The notes under the pieces: generated by a model
The model's database searches: none
What the model saw: only the letters and a program-made list of their open reading frames with translations
Told to the model about the DNA's origin: nothing
Part shown: in pieces, positions 33,119-40,346 of the stretch
Position numbering within the stretch: position 1 is the stretch's first letter
How the letters are laid out: every line of letters begins with the position of its first letter
Origin: Prauserella aidingensis
Lineage (GTDB): Bacteria > Actinomycetota > Actinomycetes > Mycobacteriales > Pseudonocardiaceae
Assembly (NCBI RefSeq): GCF_024171865.1
Contig: NZ_JAMTCN010000003.1
Location: forward strand, 200,238-264,237
Direction: 5' to 3'
Length of the DNA: 64,000 nt
Position numbers and translations under genes: made by a program

Positions 33119-34240
33119 TCAGAGGCCGAAGCTTGCCGCCCACGCGATGACGACCGCGAGCGGCGAGGTGATCATGCGGCTGATCAGCACCGCGGGAGTG
33201 CCGACGGCCACGGTTTCCGGTTTCGCCTCGCCGAGCGCCAGTCCGACGGGCACGAAGTCACAGCCCACCTGACCGTTGATGGCGAACAGCGTCGGCAGCG
33301 CGTACTGCACCGGCAGTGCACCGATGGCGATCTGGCTGCCCATGAGCGTCCCGACCACCTGCGCGATCGCCGCGCCCGGACCGAGCACCGGCGACAGGAA
33401 CGGCAGTGCGACGACGAAGCTGATGGCGAGCAGGCCGAACGGATTGCTCGCGATCGGCGAGAGCACCTGGCCCATCCACTCGGCCACGCCCGTGTACATG
33501 ACGATGCCGAGCAGCAGGCTCACGTAGGCCATGAACGGCAGGATGGTCTTCAGCGTCAGGTCGATCGTCTGCCTGCCCGCCGCCAGCATCGTGTTGACGA
33601 AGCTGCCCACGGCCGAGCCGAACCCGACGAACACGTTCGTCACCGTGTGGAACGCCTTGCCCAGCGGGCCACCGACCGGGAGGGTCGCCGCTACCGCCGA
33701 CGCGGACGGCCGTTCGTCCCGGGGCGGCACGCCGCCGCCCGAACCCGCGCCGTCCGGCGTCCCGCCGCCCGACGTCCCGCCCGACGCAGCACCGGCCGCG
33801 GCGGTACCCGCGGCTCCGCCGTCCGCTGTGGACCGTTCGACCTCGTTCATGCCCACCGCGGACACGAACAGTTCCTCGGTGATGAATTTCGCCAGCGGCC
33901 CACCGGGAGCGCCCGGGTAGACGTCGACGGTCGGGATGCCCTTGCGCGGGTAGACGCCGATGCGCGCGGTGCCGCCGCAGTTGATGACGGCGGCCACCAC
34001 CTCGTCGTCGGGCACCGTCGTGTTGAAGCCGTCGACCGCCTCGGCGCCGGTGAGGTCGGCGATCTTCTGCGCCACGGGGTGGATCCCGCCGCCGGTCACC
34101 GAGAGCACCTTCGTGCGCTGCTCGTCGGCACGCAGGGTCAGACCCGGTCCCCAGCCGCCCGCGCCCGCGCGGACGAACACCGTGGCCGTGTCCGTACCGG
34201 TCGTCGCCTCCCGGCCCGCCGTCGTCTCGCGCTCGGTCAT
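33119..34240 (-). CDS. srlE: PTS glucitol/sorbitol-family EIIB-EIIC2 component
   Basis: The 373-aa protein has an N-terminal EIIB domain (about 20-135) with the phosphorylated Cys88 in INCGGTARIGVYPRKG. A flexible Gly/Ala/Ser/Thr linker follows (about 137-185), then a C-terminal membrane half (about 195-373) with four or five helices (ILPFMAYVSLLLGIVMYTG, AISFVVALPFLSPVLGPG, INGQVGCDFVPVGLALGEA). It passes phosphate from SrlB to the incoming sugar and forms the channel with SrlA. The linker is much richer in Gly than I expect for enterobacterial SrlE. It overlaps srlA by 4 bp (ATGA). Confidence 0.92.
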   Translation of the reverse strand: MTERETTAGREATTGTDTATVFVRAGAGGWGPGLTLRADEQRTKVLSVTGGGIHPVAQKIADLTGAEAVDGFNTTVPDDEVVAAVINCGGTARIGVYPRKGIPTVDVYPGAPGGPLAKFITEELFVSAVGMNEVERSTADGGAAGTAAAGAASGGTSGGGTPDGAGSGGGVPPRDERPSASAVAATLPVGGPLGKAFHTVTNVFVGFGSAVGSFVNTMLAAGRQTIDLTLKTILPFMAYVSLLLGIVMYTGVAEWMGQVLSPIASNPFGLLAISFVVALPFLSPVLGPGAAIAQVVGTLMGSQIAIGALPVQYALPTLFAINGQVGCDFVPVGLALGEAKPETVAVGTPAVLISRMITSPLAVVIAWAASFGL

Positions 34241-34887
34241 GCCTTCTCACCCGCCTTCGCCTGCTCGAACTGCCGATCGAAATCGGCGAAGACCTCGCTG
34301 CGGCCGGTCCGCTTGATCATGAACGCCGTGAGCTTCTCGGTGACGATGCCGCGGATGAAGATCACGAGGATGCCCACCAGGAAGTAGCGCAGCGCCAGCG
34401 GCACGGTGGACTCGCCGAGCTGCGTGACGCCGTTCGCGATGCCGAACCAGACGAACAGCTCACCGGCGTTGGCGTACGGGAAGAACGTCGTCACCGGGTG
34501 CACGAACGACACCGCGGAGTCGTAGAACGCGGGCTTGTACCGCTCGGGCAGGAAGCGTCCGAACGAGTAGGCCATCGGATTCGTCAACATCAGCAGCGCG
34601 AGTATCGGCATGACCGAGTAGCGGGTGATCCACCACCGGCCGCACCACTGGACGGCTCGCGTCACGCGCTCCTCGCCGATGAACGTGGTGAGCGCGTACA
34701 TGAACGTGAGCAGCACGATCAGTGTCGGCAGGATGCCGGTCACCAGATCGACGAACTGAGAGCCCGCTTCCTCGAACAGGCCGATGAAATGGGTTCCCAG
34801 CCATTCGAAGACACCCAGCACACCCCCGCTCGTCTCACCCTCCGGCTGAGCCGGCTGCTGCTGCGCCATTACAGCAAGCACTTGCAT
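34237..34887 (-). CDS. srlA: PTS glucitol/sorbitol-family EIIC component
   Basis: The 216-aa membrane protein of the SrlA/GutA family carries LPTLIVLLTFMYALTTFIGEERVTRAVQ and TNPMAYSFGRFLPERYKPAFYDSAVSFVHPVTTFFPYANAGELFVWFGIA. The latter is the conserved substrate-binding segment. It forms the sugar channel with SrlE. The ATG at 34887 is preceded by AAGGAGG with 7-nt spacing; the longer open frame upstream lacks similarity. It is the first gene of the PTS operon and divergent from HPr, sharing a 292-bp promoter region with the TTGCAC-N4-GTGCAA operator. EI (ptsI) is not in the window. Confidence 0.92.
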   Translation of the reverse strand: MQVLAVMAQQQPAQPEGETSGGVLGVFEWLGTHFIGLFEEAGSQFVDLVTGILPTLIVLLTFMYALTTFIGEERVTRAVQWCGRWWITRYSVMPILALLMLTNPMAYSFGRFLPERYKPAFYDSAVSFVHPVTTFFPYANAGELFVWFGIANGVTQLGESTVPLALRYFLVGILVIFIRGIVTEKLTAFMIKRTGRSEVFADFDRQFEQAKAGEKA

Positions 34888-35066
34888 TGCCTGGCCTCCT
34901 TCTCGGCCCCCGCGGATATGCACTGATCGGCATCCGGACCACCCCGTGATCCACCGGTCCGGCGCCTGCAGGATCGGGTCCGACGACGTGTCGTCGTCCC
35001 GATCGCCGCCCCGGACCCTGTTGTCCGGGACTCGCTGGTTGTACGAAACTCCGAGGAAGAGTCTCG

Positions 35067-35082
35067 TTGCACGAATGTGCAA
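35067..35082. promoter_or_regulatory. SorC-type operator, perfect palindrome
   Basis: TTGCAC-GAAT-GTGCAA is a perfect 6+6 palindrome in the divergent srlA/HPr promoter region. It lies 6 bp upstream of a -35-like TTCACG for the HPr-SorC transcript. Related sites at 32010 and 32090 precede the dehydrogenase operon. Confidence 0.75.
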
Positions 35083-35088
35083 ACCTTG

Positions 35089-35117
35089 TTCACGTTTGCC
35101 AGTGATGTGTGTAACAT
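35089..35117 (+). promoter_or_regulatory. promoter of HPr-SorC operon
   Basis: TTCACG (35089-35094) and TAACAT (35112-35117) are separated by 17 bp. The HPr start codon is 62 bp downstream with a good Shine-Dalgarno, so this transcript has a normal leader. Confidence 0.5.
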
Positions 35118-35179
35118 GCCGTCGAACCGTCGACAAGGCCCCGGAGGCGACCGGGGCCGAAGAGCAAAGGAGCGTCTCC

Positions 35180-35446
35180 ATGCCGGAGATCCAGGTCAAG
35201 GTCGGCTCGTCCGTCGGACTGCACGCCAGGCCCGCGAGCCAGTTCGTCAAAGCCGCGACCGCCACCGACAGCGACGTCCGCATCGGCAGGCCGGGCACGG
35301 ACCTGGTGGACGCTCGCAGTATGTTGTCGGTGCTGAGCCTGGCCATCGGGCACGGCGAAGAGGTCGTCCTGCGCACCGACGGCAACGGCGCCGACGATGC
35401 GCTCACCGAACTGTCCCGCATGCTCGAGTCCGATTTGGACGCGTGA
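35180..35446 (+). CDS. ptsH: HPr phosphocarrier protein
   Basis: The 88-aa HPr carries the EI-dependent phosphorylation site His15 in VGLHARPAS. Ser47 in DARSMLSVL is at the position of the HPr-kinase Ser46. It hands phosphate from EI to SrlB. AAAGGAG precedes the ATG at 35180. It lies at the head of an operon with the SorC-type regulator (7-bp gap) and divergent from the PTS genes. It may therefore be a dedicated or inducible HPr, or the only HPr of the genome; the window cannot tell. EI must be encoded elsewhere. Confidence 0.93.
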   Translation: MPEIQVKVGSSVGLHARPASQFVKAATATDSDVRIGRPGTDLVDARSMLSVLSLAIGHGEEVVLRTDGNGADDALTELSRMLESDLDA

Positions 35447-35453
35447 TCCGTCG

Positions 35454-36407
35454 ATGCCACCGCCCCGCGATCAGCAGTCGCTCGTCGCAGCGGCGCGGCT
35501 GTACTACGAGGAAGGTCGCTCGCAACACGAGGTCGCCAAAGCACTGAACATCAGTCGTTCCAGCGTGTCGAGAATGCTCACGGCCGCACGGGAACACGGC
35601 ATCGTGCGCATCGAGATCAATGATCCGACGGGACGCGACCTGGACCTCGAGGCCGAACTCTCCGAACGGTTCGGCCTGCGGGACTGCCGCGTCGCCGAGA
35701 TCCACGGTGGTGACCGGCCACTGCAACGCGTCGGCGATCTCGGGGCGCGCTGGCTGCTCGACACGATCCAACCGGGACAACGGATCGGGGTGTCGTGGGG
35801 CACGGGCCTGCAGGCGCTGGTGCAGTCCATTCCGGACGACGGCGGGCTCGACGTCGAGGTGGTGCCACTGGTGGGCGGACTGTCCGCAGTGGACACCGCC
35901 ATCAGCGGCGAGGAACTGGTCCGCGACCTGGCGGGCCGGCTCGGCGGCCGGTACCAGCGCCTGCACGCCCCCGCGTTGCTGACCTCCAAGGAGGGCAGGG
36001 ACGTGCTACTGGCCGAGCCGAGTGTCCAGGCCACCCTGGAGTCGGCCCGGCGGGTGCAGGTCGCGCTCGCCGGCATCGGCCGGGTGGGCCGCGGGTCGTC
36101 GGCGTCGTTGGTGACGGCGATGAACCTGTCCGCCGAGGAACGTGCGGGCCTCGACGCCGCCGCGCCGGTCGGCGACGTCTGCGCACGGTTCTTCGACGCC
36201 GAGGGCAGGGCGGTCACCGGCCCCGCCGACGACCGCGTGCTCGCCGTGTCACTGGCCGACCTGGCGGCGATCCCCACCGTCGCGGGCGTGGCGGCGGGCC
36301 CGGAGAAGGCCGACGGCGTGCTCGGGGCGCTGCACACCACGGTGCTCGACGTGCTGGTCTGTGACAGCTCACTGGCCAGGGCGCTGCTCGCACGCGCCGC
36401 GCGGTAG
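35454..36407 (+). CDS. SorC/DeoR-type (sugar-binding) transcriptional regulator
   Basis: The 317-aa protein has an N-terminal helix-turn-helix (about 20-52: YYEEGRSQHEVAKALNISRSSVSRMLTAAREHGIVRI) and a C-terminal sugar-binding domain of the SorC family (about 58-317: GVSWGTGLQALV, VPLVGGLSAVD). SorC-family regulators respond to phosphorylated sugars. Here the ligand would be the PTS product or a derived ketose phosphate. It is cotranscribed with HPr and is the obvious candidate to bind the TTGCAC-N4-GTGCAA palindromes at 35067, 32090 and 32010. The start at 35454 is 7 bp after the HPr stop; the upstream open frame reads through HPr. It closes the accessory island. Confidence 0.92.
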   Translation: MPPPRDQQSLVAAARLYYEEGRSQHEVAKALNISRSSVSRMLTAAREHGIVRIEINDPTGRDLDLEAELSERFGLRDCRVAEIHGGDRPLQRVGDLGARWLLDTIQPGQRIGVSWGTGLQALVQSIPDDGGLDVEVVPLVGGLSAVDTAISGEELVRDLAGRLGGRYQRLHAPALLTSKEGRDVLLAEPSVQATLESARRVQVALAGIGRVGRGSSASLVTAMNLSAEERAGLDAAAPVGDVCARFFDAEGRAVTGPADDRVLAVSLADLAAIPTVAGVAAGPEKADGVLGALHTTVLDVLVCDSSLARALLARAAR

Positions 36408-36410
36408 CTT
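36405..36410 (+). promoter_or_regulatory. -10 box, leaderless cobT
   Basis: TAGCTT overlaps the stop codon of the SorC-type gene and ends 6 nt before the GTG of cobT, giving cobT its own transcript. Confidence 0.45.
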
Positions 36411-36416
36411 GAGCGC

Positions 36417-37451
36417 GTGAACATCGAGTTCGGCCCCGTCACCCTGCCCGACGAGAACGCCCGCGCCGGTGCGCTGCAGCGGCACGCGACACTGCTGTCA
36501 CCCCCGCGGTCGCTGGGCAGGATCGAACGACTCGGCGCCTGGCTCGCGGCGTGCCAGGGACGCACGCCGCCCCGGCCACTGCGGCGCATGCGCGTCGTCG
36601 TGTTCGCCGCGGACCACGGCGTCACCGCCGACGGCGTGTCCCTCGGCGGCCCCGCCACGACGCGGGAACTGCTCGACGCACTCGACGGCGGCTCCGCACC
36701 ACTGAACGTCCTCGCCGACGTGGCCGGAGCCGGCATCCGCGTCGTCGACGTGGGCACGGCCGACGGATCCGGCCCGGATCACGTGCGGACCGGGTCCGGT
36801 TCGATCGGCAGGGCCGACGCGCTCACCGAGGAGGAGACCGAGGCCGCGGTGCGCGCCGGGATGCGGGCTGCCGACGCCGAGGTCGACGAGGGCGCAGACG
36901 TCCTCGTGGCGGCCGAGGTCGGCTCGGGCGTCACGACACCCGCTGCCACGCTGGTCGCCGCCCTGACCGACACCGAGCCGGTGGCGGTCGTCGGCCGCGG
37001 TTCGGGCATCGACGACACCGCCTGGATGCGCAAGGCCGTCGCCGTGCGGGATGCGCTGCGACGGTGCAGGCCGGTCACGGGCGAACCGCTGGGGCTGCTC
37101 CGCACCGCGGGCGGTGCCGACCTCGCCGCGATGGCGGGCTTCCTGGCGCAGGCGGCGGTGCGGCGGACGCCGGTGGTGCTGGACGGCCTGCCGTCGACCG
37201 CGGCGGCACTGCTGGCCGAGGAACTCGCACCGGGCGCGCGGTCGTGGTGGCTGGCCGCGCACCGCGCGGCCGAGCCCGCGCAGGTCGTGGCCTTGGAACA
37301 TCTCGATCTGGAACCGGTGCTGGACCTGGAGATCCGCCTCGGCGCGGGAACCGGCGCCGCGACCGTGCTGCCGATGCTCGCCTCCGCGGCACGGCTGCTC
37401 ACCGAGGTCGCCCAGCGCCCCGCGCTGCCCGCCGACTCGGACATCACCTGA
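36417..37451 (+). CDS. cobT: nicotinate-nucleotide-dimethylbenzimidazole phosphoribosyltransferase
   Basis: The 344-aa CobT makes alpha-ribazole phosphate for the lower ligand of cobalamin. Motifs seen are FAADHGVTADGVSLGGPATTRELLDAL, the active-site AEVGSGVTTPAAT (Glu167) and a C-terminal LDLEIRLGAGTGAA segment holding the second conserved Glu. The start is GTG at 36417 with a TAGCTT box 6 nt before it. In M. tuberculosis cobT (Rv2207) directly follows the DUF3043 gene and precedes cobS; here the 12-kb island separates it from DUF3043 and no cobS follows. It is convergent with ilvE. Confidence 0.92.
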   Translation: MNIEFGPVTLPDENARAGALQRHATLLSPPRSLGRIERLGAWLAACQGRTPPRPLRRMRVVVFAADHGVTADGVSLGGPATTRELLDALDGGSAPLNVLADVAGAGIRVVDVGTADGSGPDHVRTGSGSIGRADALTEEETEAAVRAGMRAADAEVDEGADVLVAAEVGSGVTTPAATLVAALTDTEPVAVVGRGSGIDDTAWMRKAVAVRDALRRCRPVTGEPLGLLRTAGGADLAAMAGFLAQAAVRRTPVVLDGLPSTAAALLAEELAPGARSWWLAAHRAAEPAQVVALEHLDLEPVLDLEIRLGAGTGAATVLPMLASAARLLTEVAQRPALPADSDIT

Positions 37452-37533
37452 CCCGGCATCGTCCGAACCGGCGTCACCCGGCGAGCTTCGGCGTCATCCG
37501 AATCGGCGCCGCCCGGGCCGCCGAACGCCGCAC

Positions 37534-37579
37534 CGCTCGGTGCCGCTCCGCACAGCACTCCGCGGACCGGCACCGAGCG
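37534..37579. terminator. terminator between cobT and ilvE
   Basis: A 12-bp perfect stem (CGCTCGGTGCCG with CGGCACCGAGCG, arms 37534-37545 and 37568-37579) surrounds a 22-nt loop between convergent genes. Upstream, 37456-37516 holds two diverged copies of a roughly 26-bp GC-rich direct repeat. Confidence 0.7.
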
Positions 37580-37589
37580 CGGAGGTGGC

Positions 37590-38693
37590 TCAGTCGAACT
37601 TGTGCACCCAGCTGTGGTCGTCGGGACGGGTGCCTTCCTGGATGCCGGTGAGCTGTTCGCGCAGCGCCATGGTCAGCTCACCCGGCTCGCCGGTACCGAT
37701 CGTGAACTCGCCGTCGGCGTGCTTGACGTGTCCGACCGGCGTGATCACCGCGGCCGTGCCGCACGCGAACACCTCGGTGAGTTCGCCGGACCTCGCGGCG
37801 TTCTCCCACTCCTCGGTGGAGATCCGCCGCTCCTCGACGCGGTAGCCGCGGTCGACGGCCAGCTGCAGCAACGACCTGCGGGTCACACCGGGCAGCAACG
37901 ACCCGCTCAGCTCGGGCGTCACCACCGTCGCGTCGGAGCCAGAGCCGAAGACGAAGAACAGGTTCATCCCGCCCATCTCCTCGACCCAGCGGCGCTCGGC
38001 GGCGTCGAGCCACACCACCTGGTCGCAGCCCTGCTCACTGGCCTGCGCCTGCGCGACGAACGAGGCCGCGTAGTTCCCCGCGCACTTGGCCTCGCCGGTG
38101 CCGCCCGGCGCGGCACGCACGTACTCGGTCGAGAGCCACACCGTGACCGGCTTCACGCCGCCGGAGAAGTACGACCCGGCGGGCGAGGCGATGAGCAGGT
38201 ACAGGTACTCGGCGGACGGGCTGTTGACACCCAACCCCTCGCCCGTGGCGATCATGAACGGCCGCAGGTAGAGGGAGTCACCCTGCCGGGTCGGCACCCA
38301 GCGCTTGTCGATGTCGACGAGCTCGGCGATCGAGCCGAGGAACAGCTCGTCGGGCAGCTCCGGCATGGCGAGCCTGCGCGCGGAGTCGCGGAACCGCTGC
38401 GCATTCGCCTCGGGCCGGAACGCGCCGATCGTGCCGTCGGGCTGGCGGTACGCCTTGAGCCCCTCGAAGATCGCCTGCCCGTAGTGCAGGACCTGCGTAG
38501 CCGGGTCGAACGTCAGCGGTGCGTACTCGCGCACCTCGGCGTCGTGCCACCCCTGCTCGGCGTTCCACTTCACCGTGACCATGTGGTCGGTAAACCGGAC
38601 ACCGAACCCCGGGTTCTCCAGTACTTCGGCTACGCGTTCCACGGGGGTCGCGTGCGTACTGGGAATCCGGGTGAACAGGGTTGTCGTCGTCAT
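37590..38693 (-). CDS. ilvE: branched-chain amino acid aminotransferase
   Basis: The 367-aa fold-type IV PLP enzyme transaminates leucine, isoleucine and valine. Motifs seen are [31 protein letters not shown], the PLP lysine in [34 protein letters not shown] and [14 protein letters not shown]. The ATG at 38693 begins [13 protein letters not shown]; 23 further codons are open but precede a promoter-like region shared with the divergent gene at 38755. It occupies the Rv2210c position of the conserved order. Confidence 0.96.
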   Translation of the reverse strand: MTTTTLFTRIPSTHATPVERVAEVLENPGFGVRFTDHMVTVKWNAEQGWHDAEVREYAPLTFDPATQVLHYGQAIFEGLKAYRQPDGTIGAFRPEANAQRFRDSARRLAMPELPDELFLGSIAELVDIDKRWVPTRQGDSLYLRPFMIATGEGLGVNSPSAEYLYLLIASPAGSYFSGGVKPVTVWLSTEYVRAAPGGTGEAKCAGNYAASFVAQAQASEQGCDQVVWLDAAERRWVEEMGGMNLFFVFGSGSDATVVTPELSGSLLPGVTRRSLLQLAVDRGYRVEERRISTEEWENAARSGELTEVFACGTAAVITPVGHVKHADGEFTIGTGEPGELTMALREQLTGIQEGTRPDDHSWVHKFD

Positions 38694-38741
38694 GCTCGGA
38701 GCATATCGCCCCAATGGCCCCACAGGGCCATACCCGGTCGT

Positions 38742-38747
38742 TACGAT
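38742..38747 (+). promoter_or_regulatory. -10 box before the small membrane protein gene
   Basis: TACGAT ends 7 nt before the GTG at 38755, supporting a leaderless transcript starting at that codon. Confidence 0.5.
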
Positions 38748-38754
38748 CGCGGGT

Positions 38755-39129
38755 GTGAGCATGAACCCCCAGCACCCGGGCCGCCAGTACCCCGGCCCAG
38801 GCCCTCAGTTCCAGGGCGGCCAGTACCCGCCGAGTTCGCAGCCTGCCGGCGCCGACGCGCAGCCGTCGCCGTCGGGGGGAGGATTCCTGACCCTCGCCGG
38901 CGCCGCGCTGCTGACGTTCGCGGCCGGTATGGCCGTGCTGATCGGCTATCTGATGATCGGCGGGTTCGGCGCCTTCATCGGCATCGTCGGCGCGATCTTC
39001 GGGATCGTGTGGCTGGCGGGTGTGCACGGCGGCAAGGTGTTCCCGCGGGAGGGCTTCCCGGTGCGGTCGGTGGCCGGTCTGGCCGCTGCCTCCGTGGTCG
39101 CGCTGCTGCTCGCATCCGCGATGAGCTGA
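38755..39129 (+). CDS. small two-helix membrane protein with Pro/Gln-rich N-terminus
   Basis: The 124-aa protein has a cytoplasmic N-terminus (1-40) rich in Pro, Gln and Gly. Two or three hydrophobic helices follow (about 43-62, 65-88 and 106-122) with small residues and a Gly-rich turn. I do not recognise a named family. GTG at 38755 is favoured over the ATG two codons later because a TACGAT box sits 7 nt before it. It is divergent from ilvE with a 61-bp gap. Function unknown. Confidence 0.72.
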   Translation: MSMNPQHPGRQYPGPGPQFQGGQYPPSSQPAGADAQPSPSGGGFLTLAGAALLTFAAGMAVLIGYLMIGGFGAFIGIVGAIFGIVWLAGVHGGKVFPREGFPVRSVAGLAAASVVALLLASAMS

Positions 39130-39194
39130 CCGTCCGGGTTCGCGAGCGGGCGAGTCGCGGGCGGGCGCGTGCCGGCGGGTCGGAGCAGGGTGAG

Positions 39195-40226
39195 TCACAA
39201 CCGGGTGAGCAACCCGCCGAACAGCACGACGGCCGTCACGGCGACCGCCACCCGCCGAGCACCGCGCGGACCGGTGGCGGCGCGGGTGACGAACTCGGTG
39301 AGCGCGAGCATCGCCGCGACCGTCACCGCGGCGGCGGGCGCCAGCAGTGCCGCGGGGATCGCCGCCACCGCGGCGGGCACGACCGTGCTCACCACCCGCG
39401 ACGAATGAGCTCCGTCGCGGACGGCTCCGAACGCCGTGAGCGCCGCGGGCAGGCACGCGAGCGCGACGACCCCGCCCAGCACCGGTACGAGCGGCTCGGC
39501 GTCGGCGGCGACGAAGACGTCCCGCAGCGACGTCGACGACAGGCCGAGCCGGAGCGGACCCAGTTGGTACAGCGCGGCGCCCGCGACGGCCAGTGCCGCG
39601 ACGGCGCCCACCACGACGGTGCGCCGCGACCGGCCGCGCAACACCGGCACGAACAGCGCGGCGGCGGAGAGCACTCCGGCGAGCACGCTCCACGGGCCGC
39701 CGATCGCGGCCGGTTCGGCCACGGGCGACCGCACGGGGCTCACGCCCAGACACACCGCCACGAAGGCGCCGCCCGCCACCAGGAGCAGACCGCCCACCCA
39801 GCGCCGCCAGTAGGTGTCGAGGCCGATCCCCGCCACGTCGGCGACCGCGACTCCGGCCACGAGCAGCACCGCGGCCGCCGGCCGGTGGTCGGGCGCCAGA
39901 TAGGCCGCGAACGTCGACGCGGCCAGCACCACGATCGCCAGCCGCGCCGCGCGGGCCACGCCGTCGACCAGCCGCGGGACGTCGGGACGGCCCGCCGCGG
40001 CGGCGCGGACGGCCCCCTCCCGGGCCTCGCCTGCGTCCTCGGGAGCCGTGTCGCGCTCACGCGTCCCGCCGGCTTCGGCCACCTCTCCGAGCATGCCCGG
40101 ACGGCCCACGCCCGGCTCGGCGACCAGGACGAACACCGCGGCCAGCGCCATGCCGGCAGGAGCCCACCAGCCCGCGCCGGCCACCGCCGCCGCGAGCCCG
40201 CCGAGCACGCCCAGCGCGATCCACAC
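39195..40226 (-). CDS. polytopic membrane protein, function unknown
   Basis: The roughly 343-aa protein has nine or ten hydrophobic helices (WIALGVLGGLAAAVAGAGWW at the start, then clusters near 90-130, 140-180, 190-215, 250-270 and 285-343). A hydrophilic loop rich in Glu, Arg and Ala lies near 50-80. Composition is mostly Ala, Val, Leu and Gly, and no catalytic motif stands out. The start is uncertain: GTG at 40226 is used because GGGTGG precedes it. The longer ATG at 40310 would leave only 9 bp to the divergent aminopeptidase promoter. It is convergent with the small membrane protein gene at 38755. Confidence 0.75.
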   Translation of the reverse strand: MWIALGVLGGLAAAVAGAGWWAPAGMALAAVFVLVAEPGVGRPGMLGEVAEAGGTRERDTAPEDAGEAREGAVRAAAAGRPDVPRLVDGVARAARLAIVVLAASTFAAYLAPDHRPAAAVLLVAGVAVADVAGIGLDTYWRRWVGGLLLVAGGAFVAVCLGVSPVRSPVAEPAAIGGPWSVLAGVLSAAALFVPVLRGRSRRTVVVGAVAALAVAGAALYQLGPLRLGLSSTSLRDVFVAADAEPLVPVLGGVVALACLPAALTAFGAVRDGAHSSRVVSTVVPAAVAAIPAALLAPAAAVTVAAMLALTEFVTRAATGPRGARRVAVAVTAVVLFGGLLTRL

Positions 40227-40243
40227 CGCTGTCCACCCACTTT

Positions 40244-40289
40244 CGTCCGTGCCTACATGCCGCGATCGTCCGTACCTACTTCCCGCGAC
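40244..40289. repeat. 23-bp direct repeat in a divergent promoter region
   Basis: Two adjacent 23-bp units (40244-40266 and 40267-40289) agree at 19 positions, both beginning CGTCCGT. They fill the space between the divergent membrane-protein and aminopeptidase genes and could be a regulator site. A TAGCAT -10-like box for the aminopeptidase follows at 40304. Confidence 0.6.
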
Positions 40290-40346
40290 CGCCGGAAGCG
40301 TCAATAGCATGGCCGACGAGTGAACAACCGAGATGAGGAGTCCGAC

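Noticed and set aside
34888-35179. srlA promoter with TACAAC -10
   Set aside because: A TACAAC hexamer exists on the minus strand near 35040, but no -35 at acceptable spacing was found, so I do not annotate it.
24000-36407. Prophage or integrative element
   Set aside because: No integrase, excisionase, phage structural gene, tRNA attachment site or terminal direct repeat was seen.
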